Positions 8,518 to 18,494 are shown, numbered from the stretch's first letter. The stretch is DNA of 64,000 nucleotides from Zwartia hollandica (GCF_019923725.1 NZ_JAHXRI010000007.1:1-64000); one strand, 5' to 3'. Numbers and translations are program-made. Notes: generated by a model from the letters alone, not told the origin.

Positions 8518-9591
8518 TTATTGTTCGCTTTTCAGAAGGGTGCGACGGCGTTCGCGTACTGACTCCGCAAGCGCTTCGAGCACCTTAAAGGAGCTATCCC
8601 AATCGATACAACCATCGGTCACACTCTGGCCGTAGACCAAGGGCTGGCCCGGAATCAGATCTTGACGACCTGCCACCAAGTTGCTTTCAATCATCAGGCC
8701 CATAATGCGGGTCTCGCCTTGCGAAATTTGTGCGCCAACGTCCGCGCACACTGCCGGCTGATTCTCAGGCTTCTTATTACTGTTGGCATGGCTCGCGTCA
8801 ATCATCACGCGCTGGGCAAGCCCTGATTTGGCCATCTCGGCGCAAGCGGCCTGCACACTCTCTGCATCAAAGTTGGGTGCCTTACCGCCCCGCAAAATGA
8901 CATGACAATCTTCGTTCCCAAGTGTCGACACGATGGCGGAATGGCCACCCTTGGTGACCGACAAGAAATGATGTGGCTGTGACGCGGCTTTCATTGCGTC
9001 AACCGCGATCTTGATGTTGCCATCGGTACCGTTCTTAAAACCAACCGGGCACGACAGGCCTGAGGCCAGCTCACGATGGACCTGGCTCTCTGTTGTACGC
9101 GCACCAATAGCACCCCAGGACACAAGGTCCGCAATATATTGCGGCGTGATCATGTCCAGGAACTCACACCCTGCGGGAAGACCCATGGCATTGATCTCTA
9201 GCAACAAGGCGCGGGCGATGCGCAAGCCTTCATTGATATTGAAGCTGCCATCCATATCTGGGTCATTGATCAGCCCCTTCCAGCCCACCGTGGTGCGTGG
9301 TTTTTCAAAATAGACGCGCATGACGATTTCAAGCTCACCCTTGAAGCGCGCACGCTGTGCATTCAATTTGTTTGCGTATTCAATCGCAGCTTTCGTATCG
9401 TGTATCGAACATGGCCCAATCACTACGACAAGGCGATCGTCCATACCGTGCAGAATACGATGCAACGCCTGACGCGTTTCATAAACGAGAGAGGACACTT
9501 CCGGAGTGCAAGGCGATTCACGCATCGCATGCGCAGGTGGAGCAAGCTCCTTGATTTCCCGAATACGCAGATCATCAGTATTGTGTGGCAC
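8518..9591 (-). CDS. aroG: 3-deoxy-7-phosphoheptulonate (DAHP) synthase, class I
   Basis: First step of the shikimate pathway: phosphoenolpyruvate plus erythrose 4-phosphate to DAHP. Family motifs are intact: VVVIGPCSIHD, KPRTTVGWKGLINDPDMDGS, EFLDMITPQY, GARTTESQVHRELASGLS, KNGTDGN, IDASHANSNK and MIESNL. The sequence is close to the Escherichia coli AroG/AroF/AroH group, so feedback inhibition by an aromatic amino acid is likely (inference). I chose GTG at 9591 because CAGGAG lies 6 nt upstream and the resulting N-terminus MPHNTDDLRIREIKEL lines up with E. coli AroG. A TTG at 9609 in the same frame overlaps that SD. Length is 357 aa. Confidence 0.95.
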   Translation of the reverse strand: MPHNTDDLRIREIKELAPPAHAMRESPCTPEVSSLVYETRQALHRILHGMDDRLVVVIGPCSIHDTKAAIEYANKLNAQRARFKGELEIVMRVYFEKPRTTVGWKGLINDPDMDGSFNINEGLRIARALLLEINAMGLPAGCEFLDMITPQYIADLVSWGAIGARTTESQVHRELASGLSCPVGFKNGTDGNIKIAVDAMKAASQPHHFLSVTKGGHSAIVSTLGNEDCHVILRGGKAPNFDAESVQAACAEMAKSGLAQRVMIDASHANSNKKPENQPAVCADVGAQISQGETRIMGLMIESNLVAGRQDLIPGQPLVYGQSVTDGCIDWDSSFKVLEALAESVRERRRTLLKSEQ

Positions 9592-9632
9592 GACTAGCTC
9601 CTGAATCAAACAACTTCAATATAAAAAACGTA

Positions 9633-11090
9633 TTAGGCGGTTCCGCCGACCGTGAGTCCAGCCATCTTGATCGTTGGCATTCCAACACCGACCGGCACAC
9701 TCTGCCCTTCTTTGCCGCAGGTACCCACTCCGCTGTCTAGACTCATATTGTTTCCAATCATCTCGACGCGATTCATGGCCTCTGGCCCGCTACCAATTAA
9801 CGTGGCACCTTTGATCGGATAGGTAATACGACCGTTCTCGATCATGTAGGCTTCTGAGGCAGAGAAAACAAACTTACCGCTCGTAATATCAACTTGTCCG
9901 CCGCCAAAGTTCGCCGCATAAATCCCTTTCTTGACCGAGGCAACGATCTCCTCTGGCTCAGTATTGCCCGACAACATAAAAGTGTTGGTCATACGCGGCA
10001 TGGGCAGATGTGCAAAAGACTCGCGCCGCCCGTTACCCGTCGGCGCGGTCTTCATGAGACGTGCGTTAAGCGTGTCCTGCATATAGCCGCGCAAGATGCC
10101 GTCTTCGATCAACACATTGCGTTGCGTCGCGTTACCTTCGTCATCGACGTTTAACGAACCACGCCGCCCTTCTATCGTGCCGTCGTCGACAACCGTCACA
10201 CCTTTAGAGGCAACGCGTTGTCCGATCCGACCAGAAAACACACTAGACCCTTTGCGGTTGAAGTCACCTTCCAAACCGTGTCCGACGGCTTCATGTAGCA
10301 AGATGCCGGGCCAACCGGCGGCCAGCACCACCGTCATCTCTCCGGCTGGTGCGGGTCGTGCATCGAGACTCACCATCGCTTCATGCACGGCCTTCTCGAC
10401 ATAGTCTCGCAAAACTTCATCTGTGAAGTACATCAAACCGCTACGACCACCGCCGCCCGCGTTACCACTCTCGCGACGCCCATTGCGCTCAACCACGACA
10501 GACAAGGACAAGCGCACCAAGGGACGGACATCAGCGGTTAAGCGACCGTCACTCGCGGCGATCATGACCACGTCGTACTCCATCCCAAGACTTGCCATCA
10601 CTTGCTTGACGTGCGGATCGCGCGCGCACGCCATTTTCTCGACACGCTCGAGCAAGGCAACTTTTTCAGGTGCACTCAACGTGTCTAAGGGATCGATCGG
10701 CTGATAAAGATCACGGCCTGTGACAATTTTTCCCTCGTGAATTTTAGCCTTACCTGCACCCTGGCGGGCAATGCTGCGCACCGCGCGCGCCGATGACAAC
10801 AAGGCTTCAGGCGACAAGGCATCTGAATAGGCAAACGCAGTCTTCTCGCCGGCAACCGCACGCACGCCCACACCTTGTGTGATCGAAAAACTACCGGTCT
10901 TGACGATGCCTTCCTCAAGGCTCCAGCCTTCGCTGCGTGTGTATTGAAAATACAGATCGGCGTAATCGACTTTGTGCGTAAAAATTTCGCCAATCGCCCG
11001 AGCCATGTCCGACTCACTCAACCCCCAAGGGTCTAAGAGCAAATTTTTTGCAGTCGCTAAGGAGGCAAGTGCTGGATCAATCAATTTCAT
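9633..11090 (-). CDS. tldD: Metalloprotease TldD
   Basis: TldD subunit of the TldD/TldE (PmbA) peptidase, known for antitoxin degradation and peptide maturation. The zinc-binding motif HEAVGHGLEGDF starts at H266. The C-terminal region has the conserved GTCGKEGQSVPVGVG segment. Length is 485 aa, close to E. coli TldD (481). It follows the nitrilase-family gene by 8 nt, an association often seen in proteobacteria (yhdP/nit/tldD). The partner tldE is not in the window. Confidence 0.95.
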   Translation of the reverse strand: MKLIDPALASLATAKNLLLDPWGLSESDMARAIGEIFTHKVDYADLYFQYTRSEGWSLEEGIVKTGSFSITQGVGVRAVAGEKTAFAYSDALSPEALLSSARAVRSIARQGAGKAKIHEGKIVTGRDLYQPIDPLDTLSAPEKVALLERVEKMACARDPHVKQVMASLGMEYDVVMIAASDGRLTADVRPLVRLSLSVVVERNGRRESGNAGGGGRSGLMYFTDEVLRDYVEKAVHEAMVSLDARPAPAGEMTVVLAAGWPGILLHEAVGHGLEGDFNRKGSSVFSGRIGQRVASKGVTVVDDGTIEGRRGSLNVDDEGNATQRNVLIEDGILRGYMQDTLNARLMKTAPTGNGRRESFAHLPMPRMTNTFMLSGNTEPEEIVASVKKGIYAANFGGGQVDITSGKFVFSASEAYMIENGRITYPIKGATLIGSGPEAMNRVEMIGNNMSLDSGVGTCGKEGQSVPVGVGMPTIKMAGLTVGGTA

Positions 11091-11098
11091 ATCTCAAG

Positions 11099-11905
11099 CT
11101 ATAAAACACGGTGCGAAAGCGACGGCAAGGATTGCCGCACCTCGAGCAAACGGCTGAACTCTATCGTACCGCTTACGACCCCGGCTTGCTCAGGTAAAAC
11201 GCTCAGGACTTCACCCCAAGGATCGATCAGCATCGTATGGCCCCATGTGCGTCTACCGTTCTCGTGCACCCCGCCCTGGGCCGGAGCAAGTACATAACAC
11301 TGATTCTCGATTGCCCTTGCACGCAGCAGGGTTTCCCAATGTGCCTTACCCGTTGTGTACGTGAATGCCGACGGCACCAAGATAAGATCCACCACACCGA
11401 GCGCGCGATAGAACTCTGGGAACCGAAGGTCGTAACAAATCGACAGGCCCAGATTGACCACAGGGGTATCAACGCGTTTGACCGCATCACCGGCCAGAAT
11501 GCTGCGGGACTCATCGTAACTTTCTTGACCCCGCGCAAAACTAAATAAATGCACCTTGTCGTAACGGGCAATTTGTTTTCCCGTGGGGTCGTAAATAAGT
11601 TGGGTATTAAATACGCGTGCGGGGTCTGGAGTGACTAACGGAATACTACCGCTGGATAGCCAAATATTATGTCGCTGGGCTGTTTTAGATAAAAAATCTT
11701 GAATAGGTCCCACACCCTCGGTTTCTGCTAGGACGAGTTTATCCGTCTCTTTTTTACCCATGAAACAGAAATATTCAGGGAGTGCCACAAACTTGGCGCC
11801 CGCATCCGCAGCTTGGGCAATTAAGGCGCCAGCCTCAGCCAAATTGCGCTCTAGCGAGGCTGCCGAGACCATTTGTATTGCCGCAACGGCAAGAGAATCT
11901 TTCAT
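11099..11905 (-). CDS. Carbon-nitrogen hydrolase, Nit1/Nit2-like (deaminated glutathione amidase type)
   Basis: Nitrilase-superfamily amidase. The catalytic triad is visible: E44 in ALPEYFCF, K117 in YDKVHLF and C157 in LSICYDLRFPE. The close match to the Nit1 signature (CYDLRFPE, PSAFTYTTGKAHWETLLRARAIENQCYV) suggests repair or clearance of deaminated glutathione or omega-amidase activity; this is family knowledge, not proven. Length is 268 aa, full. It lies 8 nt upstream of tldD and looks co-transcribed with it. The region upstream (11906-12071) is AT-rich and shared with the divergent hns-like gene. Confidence 0.9.
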   Translation of the reverse strand: MKDSLAVAAIQMVSAASLERNLAEAGALIAQAADAGAKFVALPEYFCFMGKKETDKLVLAETEGVGPIQDFLSKTAQRHNIWLSSGSIPLVTPDPARVFNTQLIYDPTGKQIARYDKVHLFSFARGQESYDESRSILAGDAVKRVDTPVVNLGLSICYDLRFPEFYRALGVVDLILVPSAFTYTTGKAHWETLLRARAIENQCYVLAPAQGGVHENGRRTWGHTMLIDPWGEVLSVLPEQAGVVSGTIEFSRLLEVRQSLPSLSHRVL

Positions 11906-12004
11906 CTACTTTCCAAATAAGAAATTAATAATTAATCCAAATACTGAATACCATGAATAAAGATTAATATAATTAGTTATAAAATAAGCATCACAGAAGT
12001 TCGG

Positions 12005-12033
12005 TTACCTTTTATCGAATCGCGACCCATAAT
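12005..12033 (+). promoter_or_regulatory. Candidate sigma70 promoter of the H-NS gene
   Basis: TTACCT (12005-12010) and CATAAT (12028-12033) are separated by 17 bp and lie about 38 bp before the ATG at 12072. The -10 is a good match and the -35 is poor. The surrounding sequence is strongly AT-rich, which fits H-NS autoregulation (inference). Confidence 0.4.
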
Positions 12034-12071
12034 TATGTTTAATACTTTAATTACTTAAAAAGGTTCACTCC

Positions 12072-12437
12072 ATGACTCGCCAGAACTATTCGACGCTGCA
12101 AGCGAAAATCAGTAAAGAAATCGAAAAGCTTCAGAAACAGGCCCAAGCCCTGCAGAGCAAGCAGCGTAAACCCGCCATTGCATCGATCGTTCGCTCTATG
12201 AAAGAGAACGACATTTCTCCCGAAGAAATCGCTGCAGCCTTTGGCAAATCTAAAACAAAAGCAAGCAGTGGCGTCAAAGCGACCAAATCACCCAAAACAG
12301 CGCGTGTTAAAAAACCTGTTGCACCTAAATACCGCCACCCAAGTTCTGGTTCGACCTGGACCGGTCGTGGAAAAGCACCATTATGGATCGTCGAGGCCGA
12401 GAAAAATGGCCAAATGCGCCAGCAGTTTTTAATTTAA
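12072..12437 (+). CDS. H-NS family nucleoid-associated protein
   Basis: Small DNA-binding protein expected to silence or organise AT-rich DNA. The N-terminal half (residues 8-32) is a basic, Q/K-rich coiled-coil segment for oligomerisation. A lysine/alanine-rich linker covers about 58-84. The C-terminal DNA-binding motif KYRHPSSGSTWTGRGKAPLW (86-105) is the hallmark of betaproteobacterial H-NS proteins of the BpH3/HvrA type. Length is 121 aa, typical. The gene stands alone between AT-rich flanks, is divergent from the nit-tldD unit and is followed by a strong terminator. It is one of usually several paralogues, so its specific regulon cannot be read from sequence. Confidence 0.92.
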   Translation: MTRQNYSTLQAKISKEIEKLQKQAQALQSKQRKPAIASIVRSMKENDISPEEIAAAFGKSKTKASSGVKATKSPKTARVKKPVAPKYRHPSSGSTWTGRGKAPLWIVEAEKNGQMRQQFLI

Positions 12438-12457
12438 TACGCTTTATTCAGCTTGCT

Positions 12458-12487
12458 AAAAAAGGCCGACTTTATCGGCCTTTTTTT
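12458..12487 (+). terminator. Rho-independent terminator after the H-NS gene
   Basis: An A-rich run and GGCCGA pair with TCGGCC across a 5-nt loop, followed by seven T residues. It works well on the plus strand. The A-run on the other side also lets it act for the minus-strand Bug gene that converges from 12607. Confidence 0.9.
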
Positions 12488-12606
12488 ATATCAAAAAATA
12501 AAAAACAACATCTACAAATTACTTTAATAAAATACCGTAAGTAATTGTTATATATGTATTTATAACAAATCTATATAATCAGTTCTTGATAAGATCAACA
12601 TAACAA
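12488..12606. other. AT-rich convergent intergenic stretch
   Basis: The 119 bp between the hns terminator and the Bug receptor stop codon are markedly AT-rich (runs such as tatatatgtatttataac). No reading frame or RNA gene was recognised. It may be an H-NS target because of composition (inference). Confidence 0.5.
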
Positions 12607-13599
12607 TTAATCGATCTTGGCACCCGATGCACGCACCGTTTTACCCCAAGTTTCCATATCGTCATCTACGATTTTTTGAAATGCGGGCAACGTGGTTGAC
12701 ATTGTCGCTGCCCCCCGCTGTGAGAGCTGCTCCACAATCGCGGGATCCGCCAGGACCTTATTAATTTCTGAATGAATTTGTGCTTTCAACTCTTGCGGTG
12801 TTGCCCCCTGCACAAAAAATGCAAACCACGAATCAATACTTAAAGCGGGATAACCTGCCTCACCGAAAGTGGGCACATCTGGCAGCGCGGCAGCGCGTTT
12901 GGTCGCAGCAGCCGCTAACGGACGCACCGCACCGCTCTTAATTTGACCCATCACAGACGGTGCGCTGGCGTAAAAGGCTTGCACTTGCCCTGACATCACA
13001 TCGTTCAGGGCCGTCGCAGCACCCTTGTAAGGGATATGTGAGGTCTTTATGCCAGCTGCGGTACCTAGCATTTCATTTAGTAAGTGGTTAACCGAACCAT
13101 TCCCAGACGAGGAGACGTTGATCTTTCCAGGGTTGGCTTTCGCGTAGGCCACGTACTCGGCCAGCGTTTTGTAAGGCAACTGAGGATTAATCACCAACAC
13201 AAAGGGCAAAGTTGCCAACGAGGCCAAGGGAGCCAAATCTTTTTTAGGATCAAAAGGCATCTTTCCATAAAGTGCTGGGTTAATGGCATGCGTGCCGGAG
13301 TAACTCATCAGCCATGTGGTGCCGTCTGGCGCTGATTTCGCCACGGCATCGCTGCCGATATTGCCACCCGCACCGGGACGGTTCTCAACAATGACCGAAA
13401 TACCCCAACGCTTTGTGAGCTCTGCAGCCATTAAGCGCGAAATCGAATCTGACGCGCCCGCAGCGGTCTGCGGAACAATGATTTTGACGCTTTTTCCAGC
13501 AAGTGCTGAAGGCACTTGAGCGATCGCAATCGAGGCACTAAACGAGGCCATAGCGCCAACAAAAAGACTGGCGAGCGACCGGATTCCGAAATTAGCCAT
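12607..13599 (-). CDS. Bug/TctC-family periplasmic substrate-binding receptor
   Basis: Extracytoplasmic receptor of the tripartite tricarboxylate transporter family, a hallmark expansion in Bordetella and relatives. Signal peptide MANFGIRSLASLFVGAMASF ends near AIA-QV. The mature part has the family motifs KIIVPQTAAGASDSISRLMA, VVENRPGAGGNIGSDAVAKS, NPALYGKMPFDP, HIPYKGAATALNDVMSGQVQ and PTFGEAGYPAL. I start at ATG 13599 (GTGAG 6 nt upstream), giving 330 aa. The longer frame adds 25 residues before the signal peptide. No TctA/TctB membrane subunits are nearby, so it is an orphan receptor. The ligand (a carboxylate in known cases) is unknown. Confidence 0.9.
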   Translation of the reverse strand: MANFGIRSLASLFVGAMASFSASIAIAQVPSALAGKSVKIIVPQTAAGASDSISRLMAAELTKRWGISVIVENRPGAGGNIGSDAVAKSAPDGTTWLMSYSGTHAINPALYGKMPFDPKKDLAPLASLATLPFVLVINPQLPYKTLAEYVAYAKANPGKINVSSSGNGSVNHLLNEMLGTAAGIKTSHIPYKGAATALNDVMSGQVQAFYASAPSVMGQIKSGAVRPLAAAATKRAAALPDVPTFGEAGYPALSIDSWFAFFVQGATPQELKAQIHSEINKVLADPAIVEQLSQRGAATMSTTLPAFQKIVDDDMETWGKTVRASGAKID

Positions 13600-13724
13600 A
13601 TTGAACTCACGATAGTTGATTTGAATGAGGAACATGATAGGGCAGAAAATCGAATCGCCAAAGCAATCCCGCAATTTTTTTGGCTGCCACCCCTACAATG
13701 CAAAGCATACCAATTGGAGTTGAC

Positions 13725-16400
13725 ATGCGTACAGAGACCGGCATCACCATTCGCCGCGAAGATTATCAGCCCTACCCCTTTCTCATCCCGACGATCGAGC
13801 TGGAATTTGAATTAAGCGCCGAACGCACCCAGGTGCGCAGCCGGCTGGTTGTTGAGCGCAGAAAGGACGTGCTGATATCGAGCGATTTGATCCTCAATGG
13901 CGAGGACCTGACACTTGTCTCTCTGGAGCTCAATGGCGTAGTACTTTCCCAGACACAGTACACACTGACCGAGGCCACCCTTACCGTACACAACGTGCCC
14001 GACCGCGCCGAACTCGTGATCGTGGGCACGTGTCAGCCCGCACAAAACACAAGTCTGTCGGGTCTCTACGTTTCAGGTAAGCACCTATTCACACAATGCG
14101 AACCACAAGGCTTTCGCAGAATCACTTGGTTCGCTGATCGGCCTGACGTGATGTCGATCTATCGGGTGACCTTACGCGCCAGTCGAAGCGAATTCCCACT
14201 CCTACTTTCCAATGGCAATCTTTTGCAGCAGCGTGAGCTCGAGGCGGGACGCCATGAAGCGCAATGGCACGATCCCTTCGCAAAGCCTAGTTATCTCTTT
14301 GCCGTTGTCGCGGGTGATTTTGTTTGTCGTGAACATCACACACGCACGGCAAGTGGTCGCGAAGTGCTGCTACAGGTCTACAGCGATGTCGGAACAGAAG
14401 ATCAAACCGAGTGGGCGATGGAATCGCTTGAGCGAGCGTTACGTTGGGACGAAACGCGTTTTGGTCTGGAGCTCGATCTCGACCGCTTCATGATCGTGGC
14501 TGCGCGCGACTTCAATATGGGCGCGATGGAAAACAAGGGCCTCAATATTTTTAACGCGGCCTACGTTCTCGCGAATCCCAACACTGCCACCGACGGTAAT
14601 TTTCAGGCGATTGAATCTGTCATCGGGCATGAGTACTTCCATAACTGGACTGGCAATCGGGTGACCTGCCGCGACTGGTTTGAACTGAGCTTAAAAGAAG
14701 GCTTAACGGTATTCCGTGACCAGGAATTCACGGCCGACATGATGGCTGCAGGACTGCCCGCCACCGAGGCGGCCAGCGCTCGCGCGGTTCAACGCATCGA
14801 CGATGTGATGGGTCTGCGCCTGAGCCAGTATCCAGAGGACCGTGGGCCCATGGCCCACCCGATTCGTCCCGAGAGCTACCAAGAGATCAGCAATTTTTAC
14901 ACGGCGACGGTTTACTCAAAAGGTGCAGAAGTCATTCGTATGATGCACACACTGCTGGGAGAACAAGCATTCCGCGCGGGTATGGATGAGTACTTCCGAC
15001 GCCATGATGGGCAAGCGGTGACCTGCGACGACTTCATTAATGCCATGCAATGGGCTCTTCAACAAACCGCCCCGCAAAAAAATCTGGATGTGTTTCGGCA
15101 CTGGTATCGTCAAGCAGGTACGCCCCGCGTGTCCGTGCAACTACAGCATGATCCAGTCGCCAAACGCTGCACAGTGACACTTACGCAAGACTGCCCTGCG
15201 GTCGGTGTTGAGAAAGCGTCGCCAATCGTTAAGCAACCGTTTCACATTCCCGTCACTCTTGGTCTGCTCGATGACACAGGGAAATCTTTGTCACCACAGG
15301 TAACCCTAGAACTAAAAGAAGCCTCACAAACCTGGGTGTTCGACAATATTTCTACACGTCCCACGCCATCACTATTGAGGAATTTTTCAGCGCCTGTTTT
15401 GATTGATTATGCTTACCAAGATCAAGAGCTAGCCCTGCTCAGTGCGCATGATGATAATGCCTTTACACGATGGGAGGCTGGGCAAGAGATCGCCTCTCGC
15501 AAAATGATCGCTCTGGCTCAGGCCTGGCGACAACATGCCAAATTCGAAGAACTTGATCCTCTTTTGGCCAAGAGCTGGTCAGCCTCCTTATTGGCAAAGG
15601 ATTTGGATGCAGGATACCGCGCACGCTTGCTCTCAATCCCACCAAGCCATGCCGTCATCGAACGTATGGCACACATGGATCCGTTGGCCGTTCTTGAAGT
15701 TCGCACACGTATCCGCGAGCAGTTAGGCACGACGCATGCAGCCACGCTACTAAACACTTATCAAGCGAACCTAACTCCAGGGCAATACTCACCCTCCCCA
15801 GGCCCAGCAGGAAAGCGCGCCTTAAAGAACCTCGCGCTGACGTATCTCATGGCCTCAAAACATCCCGAGGCGGCCAACCTAACGCAAACACAGTTTAGGC
15901 ACGCCACAAACATGACAGACAGAATGGCTGCTTTTACTGCGCTGATCCATGATGGGTCGTCGGAACTTAATGCGCCCGCCGCCACACAGTTTTACGAAGA
16001 CTGGCAACACGACCAACTGGTGGTGGATAAATGGTTTAGCACCCTGGCAAGCTCACCACGCACAGGCGTCAACGAGCTGACAGGCCTGATGGCACATCCT
16101 GCCTTCACCATGCGTAATCCGAACCGCGTGCGCGCCGTTGTCTTTGCTTTTTGCATGAGCAACACGCGCGGCTTCCATGCGCAGGATGGCCAGGGCTATC
16201 ATTTCTGGAGCGATCAGGTTCTCGCGCTCGATGCCATTAACCCAGAGATTGCAGCCCGTCTGGCTCGGGTGGGCGATCAGTGGGCGCGCTTTATCCCCGA
16301 AGTCAGTCAGCGCCTGCATGCCCAACTCGAGCGTATCGCTACCCATCCGACCCTATCTCGCAATACACTAGAAATCGTCTCCAAAGCACTTTCACTTTGA
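13725..16400 (+). CDS. pepN: Aminopeptidase N (M1 family, gluzincin)
   Basis: Broad-specificity cytoplasmic zinc aminopeptidase acting on peptides. The substrate-recognition motif GAMEN is at residues 266-270. Zinc ligands are H302 and H306 (HEYFH) and E325 (KEGLTVF), the canonical HExxH-18x-E arrangement. The Cys/Trp-rich [21 protein letters not shown] segment matches E. coli PepN almost exactly. Length is 891 aa. I start at ATG 13725 because GGAG lies 5 nt upstream and the N-terminus then aligns with PepN. A frame extension to 13680 has no SD. fbp follows after 22 bp. Confidence 0.96.
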   Translation: MRTETGITIRREDYQPYPFLIPTIELEFELSAERTQVRSRLVVERRKDVLISSDLILNGEDLTLVSLELNGVVLSQTQYTLTEATLTVHNVPDRAELVIVGTCQPAQNTSLSGLYVSGKHLFTQCEPQGFRRITWFADRPDVMSIYRVTLRASRSEFPLLLSNGNLLQQRELEAGRHEAQWHDPFAKPSYLFAVVAGDFVCREHHTRTASGREVLLQVYSDVGTEDQTEWAMESLERALRWDETRFGLELDLDRFMIVAARDFNMGAMENKGLNIFNAAYVLANPNTATDGNFQAIESVIGHEYFHNWTGNRVTCRDWFELSLKEGLTVFRDQEFTADMMAAGLPATEAASARAVQRIDDVMGLRLSQYPEDRGPMAHPIRPESYQEISNFYTATVYSKGAEVIRMMHTLLGEQAFRAGMDEYFRRHDGQAVTCDDFINAMQWALQQTAPQKNLDVFRHWYRQAGTPRVSVQLQHDPVAKRCTVTLTQDCPAVGVEKASPIVKQPFHIPVTLGLLDDTGKSLSPQVTLELKEASQTWVFDNISTRPTPSLLRNFSAPVLIDYAYQDQELALLSAHDDNAFTRWEAGQEIASRKMIALAQAWRQHAKFEELDPLLAKSWSASLLAKDLDAGYRARLLSIPPSHAVIERMAHMDPLAVLEVRTRIREQLGTTHAATLLNTYQANLTPGQYSPSPGPAGKRALKNLALTYLMASKHPEAANLTQTQFRHATNMTDRMAAFTALIHDGSSELNAPAATQFYEDWQHDQLVVDKWFSTLASSPRTGVNELTGLMAHPAFTMRNPNRVRAVVFAFCMSNTRGFHAQDGQGYHFWSDQVLALDAINPEIAARLARVGDQWARFIPEVSQRLHAQLERIATHPTLSRNTLEIVSKALSL

Positions 16401-16422
16401 CCTTCAGGACAGACTTGAAACC

Positions 16423-17439
16423 ATGAAACGCAAAACCCTTACGCAATACCTAGTTGAGCAACAACGCGCAGCACACGCACTGAGCGCAGAGGTACGCCTC
16501 TTGGTGGAAATCGTATCGCGCGCCTGCAAAACGATCAGCCATGCTGTGAGTAAAGGCGCCTTGGGCGGCGTACTAGGAAGCTTGGAGAGTGAAAACGTAC
16601 AAGGTGAAGTGCAGAAAAAACTCGATGTGATGTCTAACGAAGTATTGCTTGAAGCAAACGAATGGGGTGGACACCTGGCCGCGATGGCGTCCGAAGAAAT
16701 GGAAACCATTCACTTGATTCCCAACCGCTACCCAAAGGGCGAGTTTTTGCTCTTGTTTGACCCTCTGGATGGCTCGTCGAACATCGATGTCAACGTCTCG
16801 ATCGGAACTATTTTCTCCGTGTTACGCGCGCCCGCCAGCGCCTCGGGCCGTGAAATCACCGAGGAGGATTTCCTGCAGCCCGGCACCACTCAAGTCGTTG
16901 CAGGCTATGCCATTTATGGTCCACAAACCATGCTTGTTTTAACGATTGGCCAAGGTGTAGTCGCCTTTACGCTGGACCGTGAAATGGGCTCATGGATTCT
17001 GACAAGTGAGAACATCAGAATCCCTGAGGACACCAAAGAATTCTCAATCAACATGTCGAACATGCGTCACTGGGCACCACCCGTGCGCAAATACATTGAC
17101 GAGTGCTTGGCAGGCAAAACAGGTGAGCGCGGCAAAGACTTCAATATGCGCTGGATTGCGTCCATGGTTGCAGACGTGCATCGCCTCATTACGCGTGGCG
17201 GTATCTTCATGTACCCCTGGGACTCGCGCGAACCAAACAAGCCAGGCAAGCTACGTCTGATGTACGAAGCCAATCCGATGAGCATGCTAGTGGAACAAGC
17301 AGGCGGCGCAGCCACCGACGGCAATCAGCGTATTTTGGATATTCAACCGACCAGTCTGCACCAGCGTGTGGGCGTAGTCTTGGGTTCTAAAAACGAGGTG
17401 GAACGCGTTACCCGCTACCACCATGAAGCCAAAGTTTAA
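16423..17439 (+). CDS. fbp: Fructose-1,6-bisphosphatase, class I
   Basis: Gluconeogenic hydrolysis of fructose 1,6-bisphosphate to fructose 6-phosphate. Metal and phosphate site residues are seen in EE (91-92) and [20 protein letters not shown] (from residue 110). Later motifs [21 protein letters not shown] and [20 protein letters not shown] fit class I. C-terminal [15 protein letters not shown] is also conserved. Length is 338 aa, normal. It probably shares a transcript with pepN and ends at a strong terminator. Confidence 0.96.
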   Translation: MKRKTLTQYLVEQQRAAHALSAEVRLLVEIVSRACKTISHAVSKGALGGVLGSLESENVQGEVQKKLDVMSNEVLLEANEWGGHLAAMASEEMETIHLIPNRYPKGEFLLLFDPLDGSSNIDVNVSIGTIFSVLRAPASASGREITEEDFLQPGTTQVVAGYAIYGPQTMLVLTIGQGVVAFTLDREMGSWILTSENIRIPEDTKEFSINMSNMRHWAPPVRKYIDECLAGKTGERGKDFNMRWIASMVADVHRLITRGGIFMYPWDSREPNKPGKLRLMYEANPMSMLVEQAGGAATDGNQRILDIQPTSLHQRVGVVLGSKNEVERVTRYHHEAKV

Positions 17440-17452
17440 GCTCCTCAAAAGC

Positions 17453-17486
17453 AAAAAAGCCTGCCAATTTTTCGGCAGGCTTTTTT
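17453..17486. terminator. Bidirectional terminator between fbp and the quinone oxidoreductase
   Basis: A 13-bp stem (AAAAAAGCCTGCC with GGCAGGCTTTTTT) with an 8-nt loop. The A-run and T-run on the two sides make it functional for both converging genes. Confidence 0.92.
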
Positions 17487-17507
17487 GTGGGCAACGCCCC
17501 GGCAGAC

Positions 17508-18494
17508 TTAATCCAGAGTGAAGACCGTCGCACCCGTGGTCTTGCGTGCAGCGAGCGCCGTTTGTGCAGCACCAGCCTGCTCAAGCGGATAACGCTGATC
17601 AATGCGAACTTTGATTTTTTTCTTCAGAACCAAATCAAAGAGCTCATCCGCAGCAGCCTGCATTTTTTCAGCAGTATTGACGTGGGTGCCCAGCGTTGGA
17701 CGCGTCACGAACAACGAACCTTTTGCAGCGAGGATGCCGAGGTTGACGCCGTCGACCGCGCCAGAGGCGTTGCCATAGCTGACCATCAAGCCACGTGGCT
17801 GCAAGCAGTCAAGCGAGGTAACCCAAGTGTCTTTACCTACGCCGTCATACACGACTGGGACTTTCTTGCCCTTGGTCAGTTCCATGACGCGCTCGACCAC
17901 GTTTTCACGCGAATAGTCGATCACTTGCCATGCGCCGTGTGCTTTTGCCAGAGCGGCTTTCTCGGGGCTCGATACCGTACCGATGAGCTTGACGCCCAAG
18001 GCTTTTGCCCATTGGCAAGCGATCAGGCCAACGCCACCCGCAGCTGCGTGGAACAAAATGGTTTCGCCACCTTGCAAGCGATAGGTCTGGCGAAACAAGT
18101 ACTGAACCGTCAAGCCCTTGAGCATGATTGCGGCAGCTTGCTCGTACGTAATGCCCTTTGGCAACTTGACCACTTGTGCGGCTGGCACGTTACGCGCTTG
18201 AGCATAGCCACCCAAGGGGCTCTGGCCGTAGGCAACACGATCACCCACTTTAAATTGCTTGACTGCTTTGCCGACCGCGATCACATCGCCCGCGCCTTCA
18301 AAACCCAAGCCGTGTGGCAGCGGATTCTTGTAGAGACCGTCGCGGAAATAGATGTCGATGAAGTTCAGACCGGCTGCATGCTGACGAATCGTGATTTCGT
18401 TATCAGCAGGAGCTGGCACTTCGATTTCGACCAGTTTTAGGACTTCGGGACCGCCGTTTTGTTCGATGCGGATGGCTTTGACGAGATTGCTCAT
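17508..18494 (-). CDS. qor: NADPH:quinone oxidoreductase, zinc-free MDR family
   Basis: Medium-chain dehydrogenase/reductase of the quinone oxidoreductase (zeta-crystallin) type. The N-terminal GroES-like domain has GLNFIDIYFRDGLYK. The Rossmann domain has HAAAGGVGLIACQWAK (149-164), the NADP site typical of QOR. The zinc-ligand cysteines of alcohol dehydrogenases are absent. I use ATG 18494 (GGAG 5 nt upstream), giving 328 aa; the longer frame to 18524 adds 10 unlikely residues. It converges on fbp with a shared terminator and is divergent from yebC. The physiological quinone or aldehyde substrate is not readable. Confidence 0.88.
   Translation of the reverse strand: MSNLVKAIRIEQNGGPEVLKLVEIEVPAPADNEITIRQHAAGLNFIDIYFRDGLYKNPLPHGLGFEGAGDVIAVGKAVKQFKVGDRVAYGQSPLGGYAQARNVPAAQVVKLPKGITYEQAAAIMLKGLTVQYLFRQTYRLQGGETILFHAAAGGVGLIACQWAKALGVKLIGTVSSPEKAALAKAHGAWQVIDYSRENVVERVMELTKGKKVPVVYDGVGKDTWVTSLDCLQPRGLMVSYGNASGAVDGVNLGILAAKGSLFVTRPTLGTHVNTAEKMQAAADELFDLVLKKKIKVRIDQRYPLEQAGAAQTALAARKTTGATVFTLD

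Noticed and set aside
12607-13674. Longer Bug receptor starting at 13674
   Set aside because: Would put 25 non-conserved residues before a complete signal peptide; ATG 13599 has a spaced SD.
17487-18440. 317-codon plus-strand open frame opposite the quinone oxidoreductase
   Set aside because: It is antisense to a gene with clear family motifs, starts in a terminator and has no recognisable domain.
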